A stretch of 50,317 nt of DNA from DASUZB01 sp036377075 (GTDB lineage Bacteria > Actinomycetota > CALGFH01), in NCBI GenBank assembly GCA_036377075.1, contig DASUZB010000319.1, positions 1-50,317 on the forward strand, given 5' to 3'. The translations under genes and the position numbers were made by a program. Within the stretch, counting starts at the first letter, position 1, and the number at the start of each line of letters is the position of its first letter. Below, in pieces: positions 45,094-50,317 of this stretch. The notes under the pieces are model-generated. The model did not search any database, had not been told where the DNA came from, and was given only the letters and a program-made list of their open reading frames with translations.

Positions 45094-45291
45094 ATGGAGA
45101 TCGCCGAGGCGCTGCGGGCACGGCTCGCCGCCGCCGGGCTGGAGCCGCCCGCCGACCCGCGGGAGCGGGAGCGGATGGAGCGTGACCTGGCCGTCCACCT
45201 GGCGCGGATGGCTGAGCTGGCGCAGGCGGCGGAGCTGCGGCCGGACGAGCCGCCCTACACCGACCCGACCGGCGCGGCCGGGCCGGCGTGA
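45094..45291 (+). CDS. Small helical protein upstream of the amidase
   Basis: 65 residues (MEIAEALRARLAAAGLE ... DLAVHLARMAELAQAAELRPDEPPY). The spacing and the overlapping GTGA junction with the amidase suggest a partner peptide, comparable in size and pattern to GatC-like partners of amidases, though I cannot show homology. ATG at 45094; the longer frame from 44965 would run into the opposite gene's start. Confidence 0.65.
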   Translation: MEIAEALRARLAAAGLEPPADPRERERMERDLAVHLARMAELAQAAELRPDEPPYTDPTGAAGPA

Positions 45292-46622
45292 CCGTGGTGA
45301 CGTCCAGCGCCGCGCTGGTGGAGGAGGCGCTGGGGCGCATCGAGGCGCTCGACGGGCGCCTCGGCGCGTTCGTCGCGGTGCTGGCGGACGAGGCCAGGGC
45401 GGAGGCCGCAGCCAGGGACGCCGAGCGGGCGGCCGGGCGGGTGCGGGGGCCGCTGCACGGCCTGCCCGTCGCGGTCAAGGACCTGATCGACGTCGCCGGC
45501 GTGGTGACCGCCGCCGGGTCGCCGAAGCTGGCGGCGAACCGCGCGGAGCGGGACGCGCCGCTGGTCGAGCGGTTGCGCGCGGCCGGCGCGGTGGTCGTCG
45601 GCAAGACCCGCACCCACGAGTTCGCCTACGGCGTGCTCACCCCCGGCACGGTCAACCCGTGGGACGAGTCCCGCATCCCCGGCGGGTCCAGCGGCGGATC
45701 GGCCGCGGCGGTGGCGGCGGGGCTGGTGCGGCTCGCGCTCGGCAGCGACACCGCCGGGTCCGTCCGCATCCCGGCGGCCTGCTGCGGCGTTGTCGGGTTC
45801 AAGCCCACCTACGGCGCCGTGCCGACCAGCGGCGTGCAGCCCTTGTCCTGGTCCTGCGACCACTGCGGCCCGATCGCCGCCAGCGTGGCCGAGGCCGGCC
45901 TGCTCTTCGAGGTGCTTTCCGGCACGCCCGCGCCGCCGCCCGCCCCGCCGGACCACCTCCGCCTTGGCCGCCTGGTCGGCGACGACCTGGCGATGGTGGC
46001 CCCGGCCGTTGACGAGGAGCTCGAGCGCCTGTGCGGACGGCTGCGGCAGGCCGGCGCCCGCATCGACGAGGTGGAGCTGCCGTTGGCGGCGGCCAGGTCG
46101 GCGGTCGCCGCGATCGTGCTGCCCGAGATGGCCACGGCGCACGCCCGGCTGCTCGCCGAGTCTGGCGAGGAGGGCTACGGCTCGCGCGTGCTCGCCGGGA
46201 TCCGGCTCGGCCAGAGCAGCCTCGCCACCGAGTACCTCGCCGGGCTGCGCTACCGCGGCCGCTTCGTCGCGCTGGTGGAGGAGCTGCTCGCCGACCGTGA
46301 CGCGCTGCTGCTGCCCACCATCCCGGTGGTCGCGCCGGAGCGGGCCGCCCGCGTGGTCAGGCTTCCCGACGGTGGCGAGATGGGCGTGCAGGTGGCGCTG
46401 ACCGCCCTGCCCGGTGCCTTCAACTGCTCCGGCTCACCGGTGGTGTCGCTGCCGGTCGGGCTGGCCGCCGGCCTGCCGGTCGGCGCGTCGCTGGTCGGCC
46501 GCATCGGCGGCGACCACGAGCTGCTCCGGGTCGCGGCGGCGGTCGAGGACGCCGCCGGCTTCGACCCCCAGCCCGCCCTCCACGCGGAAGCGGTCCGGGC
46601 TCGGCCCGATGGCCGATCGTAG
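45288..46622 (+). CDS. Amidase signature family enzyme
   Basis: 444 residues with the Ser-cisSer-Lys triad context: Lys in PVAVKDLID, cis-Ser in IPGGSSGGSAAAVAAG, nucleophile Ser in GSDTAGSVRIPA, and GVVGFKPTYGAVP. It hydrolyses an amide; a GatA role is unlikely because GatB is absent. GTG start overlaps the small upstream gene. Confidence 0.92.
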   Translation: MTVVTSSAALVEEALGRIEALDGRLGAFVAVLADEARAEAAARDAERAAGRVRGPLHGLPVAVKDLIDVAGVVTAAGSPKLAANRAERDAPLVERLRAAGAVVVGKTRTHEFAYGVLTPGTVNPWDESRIPGGSSGGSAAAVAAGLVRLALGSDTAGSVRIPAACCGVVGFKPTYGAVPTSGVQPLSWSCDHCGPIAASVAEAGLLFEVLSGTPAPPPAPPDHLRLGRLVGDDLAMVAPAVDEELERLCGRLRQAGARIDEVELPLAAARSAVAAIVLPEMATAHARLLAESGEEGYGSRVLAGIRLGQSSLATEYLAGLRYRGRFVALVEELLADRDALLLPTIPVVAPERAARVVRLPDGGEMGVQVALTALPGAFNCSGSPVVSLPVGLAAGLPVGASLVGRIGGDHELLRVAAAVEDAAGFDPQPALHAEAVRARPDGRS

Positions 46623-46720
46623 AACCGCCGCCCACCTCCCGCCCGCTTGTGCGTAACTGCCCACCTGGCCGGTGGTCTGGTTGAATGCGGACCAGCGGCG
46701 AAGGTGGCGCGGGAGGCGAC

Positions 46721-47557
46721 GTGAAGAACCATGGGCGGGGGGACAGGGGCGAGCCCGCACGGAGCCAGGACGAGCAGGCCGACGCGACCGGCGCGCCGGC
46801 GAAGCCGGCCAAGGGTGGGGCCGAACCTGCCGAGGCCGTGGCGCGGCCGAAGCCCAGCCGGCCGGAGCGGGTCGCCGGCCGCGGCCGGCACGGCCAGGTG
46901 AAGACCGAGGCCTGGGCGCGGACCCCGCCTGCCCAGCTGGTCCGCGGCGCCGTCCAGGCCGGGCTGCTGGTGCCGCTGCTCCGCTTCATCTCGCCCTTCA
47001 ACGTGATCGGCAGGCGCAACCTGAGCGACCTCAAGGGGCCGGCGGTGTTCGTGGCCAACCACCAGAGCCACTTCGACGCGCCCATCTGCCTGGCCGCCCT
47101 CGGCGGCCGGGTGCGCCGGCGGCTGGTGATCGCGGCCGCGGCCGACTACTTCTACAGCGGCCCGGTGAAGGGCGTGGCCGCCTCGCTGGCGCTCGGTACG
47201 GTGCCGTTCGTCCGCCAGGGAAGCTCCAGCCGCGAGTCCCTGCAGATGCTCAAGGACCTGATCGAAAAGGGCTGGTCGGTGCTGATCTTCCCGAGCGGGA
47301 CGCGCGGTAAGGCCGGCCCCTTCAAGAAGGGCTTCGCCTACCTGGCGATCGACACCCAGGTCCCGGTCGTACCCGTCTACCTGCACGGGCTGGAGCGGGT
47401 CATGCCCAAGGGCTCGTTCGTGCCACTGCCGGGCGGCGTCGCGGTCGGCATCGGCCCGCCCATCCCGCCCGGGAACGACTACAACGACCTGGTCAAGCGG
47501 GCCGAGGCCGCGGTCGCCGAGGCCGGGAAGCTGGTCGCGCGCCTGGGCGGGACCTGA
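46721..47557 (+). CDS. 1-acyl-glycerol-3-phosphate acyltransferase-like protein
   Basis: 278 residues. After a disordered N-terminus of about 70 residues comes a PlsC domain: VANHQSHFDAP (HX4D catalytic motif), PFVRQGSSSRES and IFPSGTRGKAGPFKKG (phosphate-binding), VPVVPVYLHG. It should acylate lysophosphatidate or a similar lipid. GTG at 46721 directly follows GGGAGGCGAC; an ATG at 46685 is possible. The cdsA-like gene follows after 6 bp, the next step of phospholipid synthesis. Confidence 0.88.
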   Translation: MKNHGRGDRGEPARSQDEQADATGAPAKPAKGGAEPAEAVARPKPSRPERVAGRGRHGQVKTEAWARTPPAQLVRGAVQAGLLVPLLRFISPFNVIGRRNLSDLKGPAVFVANHQSHFDAPICLAALGGRVRRRLVIAAAADYFYSGPVKGVAASLALGTVPFVRQGSSSRESLQMLKDLIEKGWSVLIFPSGTRGKAGPFKKGFAYLAIDTQVPVVPVYLHGLERVMPKGSFVPLPGGVAVGIGPPIPPGNDYNDLVKRAEAAVAEAGKLVARLGGT

Positions 47558-47563
47558 CCGCGG

Positions 47564-48490
47564 ATGCCCCACAACCCCTTCGGCAACGACCTGTTCCTGC
47601 CCGTCCTCGTCCGGGTGGTGCTGCTGATCGTCGCCGGCCTCGCCGGGGTGGTGCTGGCCCAGCGCCGTCCCCTGCGGGTCCTGCGCCGGTCCACCTTCTT
47701 CAGCCGCACCCGCACCTGGTTCTGGATGGCCCCGTTGTTCCTGGTGTGCGTGTTCACCGGCGGGTTCGTGGCGTTCCTGCTGGCCACCTTCGTGCTGGTG
47801 CAGGGCCTGTCGGAGTTCGCCCGCATCGCCGGTATCGACCGCCGCTACGCGCTGCTGCTGATGCTCTGGTCCCAGGTCGGTCTGCTGGTCGCGGCGCTAG
47901 CACGGGAGTACTTCCTGTTCCTGCCGTTCGGCTTCCTCATCCTGCTGACGCTGGTCCCGATCGTCTCCGGCGAGGTCGCCGACGCGCGCTCGCAGGTCGG
48001 CAGCACCCTGTTCGGCTACATCTACATCGCGCTGCCGCTGGCCTACATCGTGTTCGCCAAGGCGGCCCAGCCGTGGGGCCTGAACTTCCTGGTGATCGTG
48101 ACCGTCGCGGTGGCCTTCTCGGACATCGCCGCCCACGCGGTCGGTGTCGCCCTCAAGGGCCCGAAGATGATCCCGCGCATCAACCCGGACAAGACCTGGA
48201 GCGGCGCGCTCGGCAACCTGGTCGGCGCTGCGGTCGGGGTCGCCCTGCTCGCCATCGCCATCCCCGACGAGTGGACCGTCGCCGGCGTGGTCGTGCTGGT
48301 GCTGATGATCGCCGTCGGCAGCGTCTGGGGCGACGTGACCGAGAGCCTGGTCAAGCGCGCCTTCCAGGTCGAGCGGGGGAGCACGGTGCTGTTCGGCTTC
48401 GGTGGCATCCTCGACCGGGTCGACTCCCTGCTGATGGCGCTGCCGCTGTGCTACTACTCCCTGATCCTGGTCAACAACCTGGTCCGCTGA
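47564..48490 (+). CDS. cdsA: Phosphatidate cytidylyltransferase
   Basis: 308 residues, about eight membrane helices. The C-terminal CdsA signature is clear: NPDKTWSGALGNLVGA, then SVWGDVTESLVKRAFQVERG and GFGGILDRVDSLL. It makes CDP-diacylglycerol from phosphatidate and CTP, using the product of the preceding acyltransferase. Confidence 0.93.
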   Translation: MPHNPFGNDLFLPVLVRVVLLIVAGLAGVVLAQRRPLRVLRRSTFFSRTRTWFWMAPLFLVCVFTGGFVAFLLATFVLVQGLSEFARIAGIDRRYALLLMLWSQVGLLVAALAREYFLFLPFGFLILLTLVPIVSGEVADARSQVGSTLFGYIYIALPLAYIVFAKAAQPWGLNFLVIVTVAVAFSDIAAHAVGVALKGPKMIPRINPDKTWSGALGNLVGAAVGVALLAIAIPDEWTVAGVVVLVLMIAVGSVWGDVTESLVKRAFQVERGSTVLFGFGGILDRVDSLLMALPLCYYSLILVNNLVR

Positions 48491-48492
48491 GC

Positions 48493-49038
48493 CTGACGCT
48501 TTGGACCGTCGGGCACGGCACGGCCGGCCAGCAGGAGCTGGCGGAGCTGCTGGCCGGGGCCGGGATCGAGAACGTCGTCGACGTGCGTACCGCCCCGGGC
48601 AGCCGCCGCCACCCCCAGTTCCGCCGCGAGGCGATGGCCGGCTGGCTGCCCGAGGTCGGGATCGGCTACCGCTGGGAGCGGGCGCTGGGCGGCTGGCGCA
48701 AAGCGGACCCGGCGTCGGCGGTCAACCACGTGCTGCGCCACCCGGGCTTCCGTGGCTACGCCGACTACATGCGCACGCCGCCGTTCTGGGCCGCACTCGA
48801 CGGGTTGCTGGCCGGCGCGGCCGGGGCCACGACCGTCGTGCTGTGCTCCGAGAGCCTCTGGTGGCGCTGCCACCGGCGGCTGCTGGCCGACGCGGTGGTG
48901 CTGGTGCGCGGCGTCGAGGTCCTGCACCTGCGCCACGACGGCGGGGTCGAGCCGCACCGCCCGACCGACGGCGTGCGCCGGGACGGCGACCTGCTCGCCT
49001 ACGACGTCGGCGCGACCCCGCCGCTGCCGCCGGCGTGA
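48493..49038 (+). CDS. DUF488 family protein
   Basis: 181 residues starting TLWTVGHGTAGQQELAELL, the standard DUF488 opening, with VVDVRTAPGSRRHPQF and CSESLWWRCHRRLLAD as later blocks. No ATG, GTG or TTG exists at the natural start: the frame has CTG at 48493, three bases after the cdsA stop. The nearest usual start upstream is a GTG at 48448, inside cdsA. Either CTG is used with coupling or translation starts within cdsA. Function of the family is unknown. Confidence 0.8.
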   Translation: MTLWTVGHGTAGQQELAELLAGAGIENVVDVRTAPGSRRHPQFRREAMAGWLPEVGIGYRWERALGGWRKADPASAVNHVLRHPGFRGYADYMRTPPFWAALDGLLAGAAGATTVVLCSESLWWRCHRRLLADAVVLVRGVEVLHLRHDGGVEPHRPTDGVRRDGDLLAYDVGATPPLPPA

Positions 49039-49080
49039 GCCGGGGGTGGCCCACCGACCGTTTGGGTAGAGTAGGCGGCC

Positions 49081-49485
49081 ATGCGGAGCGTCGAGCTGAA
49101 CGTCGATTCCCGGGGAAGGCACGTCCTCGACCTGACTGACCGGGTGGCGGCGTTCGCCGCCGAGGCGGGCGGGGACGGGCTGCTGCACGTCTTCGTGCCG
49201 CACGCCACCGCCGGGCTGGCGGTGATGGAGACCGGCTCCGGCTCCGAGGAGGACCTCGAGGCGGTGCTCGAACGGCTCCTTCCCCGGGACGACCGCTGGG
49301 TGCACCGCCACGGCAGCCGCGGCCACGGCGCCGACCACCTCCTGCCGGTCTTCGCCGGGCCGTCCCTCACCGTTCCCGTGGAGGGCGGCCGGCTGCTGCT
49401 CGGCACCTGGCAGCGCATCTGCCTGGTCGACCTCAACGATGACAACCCGCGCCGCCGCGTCCGCCTGTCGCTCCTCGCCGGCTAG
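49081..49485 (+). CDS. YjbQ family protein (UPF0047)
   Basis: 134 residues. FVPHATAGLAVMETGSG and HRHGSRGHGADHLLPVFAGPS with the conserved histidines are YjbQ hallmarks; QRICLVDLNDDNPRRRVRL closes it. YjbQ proteins have weak thiamine-phosphate synthase activity, their main role is unclear. ATG at 49081. Confidence 0.9.
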   Translation: MRSVELNVDSRGRHVLDLTDRVAAFAAEAGGDGLLHVFVPHATAGLAVMETGSGSEEDLEAVLERLLPRDDRWVHRHGSRGHGADHLLPVFAGPSLTVPVEGGRLLLGTWQRICLVDLNDDNPRRRVRLSLLAG

Positions 49486-50025
49486 GACTGGACGCCGCTG
49501 AGCTGGACGGATTGGCACATCTCGGCGAATCTCGAGGCGCCCGAGCCGGAGCGATGGGTGGAGCCGAGCGAGCATGACCCGGCTGCCGAAAAGAGCGAGC
49601 CGGCCGATGGGAACCAGCGGGTGGAACCGTCCCGCTCCCGTGCCATGCCACTGCGGACGTAGGCCGCCACGCCCGCTCGATATGCTCGCGTCGAGCTACG
49701 TTGATGTACCCAGAAGGGTGGCGCTTGGCTGGCACCAGCCTCCAAGAATTTCCCAAGGTTCTGCTCCGTAGAACTACTTAAGCGGAGCTCGGAGACCCTT
49801 CTGCGGGAGGTCTCGCCGCAGGTAGCGAGCTTGCCGGCGGCTTGTGCGATTGCCTGGCGATTTGCATTTCCATATCGATTTGGGCAAAGCTTGATACACG
49901 CCATCCGGGAGTCTCAACCCCCTGGCGACCTCCCCCCAAGTCGCTTGGAGACCCGAGGAGGCGAGAAAGAAAGGGCGACACCCCCCGTGCCTCCCGTAAG
50001 ACGGGCATCACGAAGAGCCCGCGAT

Positions 50026-50069
50026 ACCAATTCAGTCCGTCGCTCCCCCCGGCGGCGGACTGAATTGGT
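50026..50069. repeat. 14-bp perfect inverted repeat
   Basis: ACCAATTCAGTCCG (50026-50039) and its exact complement (50056-50069) flank a 16-base C/G-rich loop. The arms are AT-richer than the genome, unlike the other hairpins. It may be part of a non-coding RNA, a double operator or a small mobile-element end. Confidence 0.65.
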
Positions 50070-50223
50070 CACTCTCACCGCAAGTCGTGCGAACGGAACA
50101 GCGAACGGTCGCCGCCCAGGCGGCCGAGCCCGAGGCGATGCCGTGAAGATGTCAACCACCTGGTCGTAGGGAAGCGCCCGTCGCGACGGCTTTCAGCCTC
50201 CCGGGTCAGACAGCTTCCCTGCC

Positions 50224-50257
50224 AGAGGCGGCGCGGTCCCCGCGCCGCCTCTTTCGT
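50224..50257 (+). terminator. Intrinsic terminator
   Basis: Perfect 12-bp stem AGAGGCGGCGCG / CGCGCCGCCTCT, 5-base loop GTCCC, followed by TTCGTTG on the plus strand. Just upstream AGGGAAGC (50168-50175) can pair with GCTTCCCT (50213-50220) around an inner palindrome CCGTCGCGACGG. The arrangement resembles the end of a short structured transcript, such as a riboswitch or ncRNA, whose class I could not identify. Confidence 0.55.
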
Positions 50258-50317
50258 TGCCGATGGCTGCGGCCCGGTCCTCGCGCCAGTAGCATGCCGC
50301 CGAGGGGTCCGGGGGCT

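Larger units (their letters stand above)
49486..50317. other. Gene-poor stretch with strong secondary structure
   Basis: I find no convincing gene in these 832 bases. A 140-codon minus-strand frame (49482-49904) has a Ser/Arg-rich composition with no recognisable motif and lacks the codon bias of the genome. The stretch 49680-49900 is AT-richer than anything nearby. It contains GAGACC-N11-GGTCTC (49792-49814) and, further on, a 14-bp inverted repeat and a real terminator. It may encode a structured RNA or be a gene remnant. Confidence 0.5.

Noticed and set aside
49482..49904. 140-codon minus-strand frame
   Set aside because: Ser/Arg-rich, no recognisable domain, no genome-like codon bias. 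Kept only as part of the gene-poor region.
50168..50220. Cobalamin, c-di-GMP or other known riboswitch
   Set aside because: The GGGAAGC segment resembles a cobalamin element at first sight, but the CCGCCACUG core and other conserved blocks are missing.

Overview
The window is very GC-rich, densely coded bacterial DNA with many GTG starts and short start/stop overlaps. The neighbouring genes SCO1664-type kinase-like protein, DUF3090 and MSMEG_4193-type histidine phosphatase form an actinobacterial signature group. With DUF5946, DUF2252, GPP34 and the SPFH/Arc-type pair, they point to Actinomycetota. I cannot place it below phylum; an uncultured soil lineage would fit.

Layout. 0-3 kb (minus): an ABC-F ATPase, then an RHH antitoxin-like gene and a degenerate Doc-like reading frame that runs without a stop into a Clp N-domain gene. 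3.1-9.3 kb (minus): a complete oligopeptide/dipeptide ABC importer (permease, binding protein, permease, two ATPases). 9.4-11.5 kb (minus): the SCO1664/DUF3090/histidine phosphatase group. 11.5-12.5 kb (plus): a MobA-like nucleotidyltransferase and DUF6457. 12.5-14 kb (minus): an IclR regulator and a membrane protein. 14.1-20.9 kb (minus): the centrepiece. 21-23.9 kb: an IclR/MBL-hydrolase unit divergent from a U32-like TIM barrel, with two copies of an 18-bp palindrome between them. 23.9-34.6 kb: a pentose (xylose-type) locus with a ROK regulator, xylulokinase, Gfo/Idh dehydrogenase, xylose isomerase, secreted mutarotase, an ABC sugar importer and a sugar-alcohol-type dehydrogenase. 34.6-49.5 kb: mixed housekeeping and uncharacterised genes (CrtC/AttH-like, SPFH-RHH-GPP34, DUF5946, DUF2252, TAP-type hydrolase, ICMT-like, ABC exporter, UdgB, amidase, PlsC, CdsA, DUF488, YjbQ). 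49.5-50.3 kb: no convincing gene, but strong hairpins.

The centrepiece is a copper membrane monooxygenase (CuMMO, the pMMO/AMO superfamily) encoded in the canonical C-A-B order, followed by two small membrane-protein genes and a terminator. The CuB histidines of subunit B and the Asp/His/His copper site of subunit C are intact. Directly upstream on the same strand lie a zinc alcohol dehydrogenase, an amidohydrolase and a DUF59/MIP18-domain protein. That trio is the accessory set I know from the soluble di-iron propane monooxygenase (prm/mim) clusters of actinobacteria. Here a copper enzyme appears to occupy the slot of the di-iron enzyme. The simplest reading is a short-chain alkane oxidation module: CuMMO makes the alcohol, the ADH oxidises it, and the amidohydrolase and DUF59 protein have a role tied to the pathway rather than to di-iron maturation. 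The substrate cannot be read from the sequence; methane or ammonia are not excluded.
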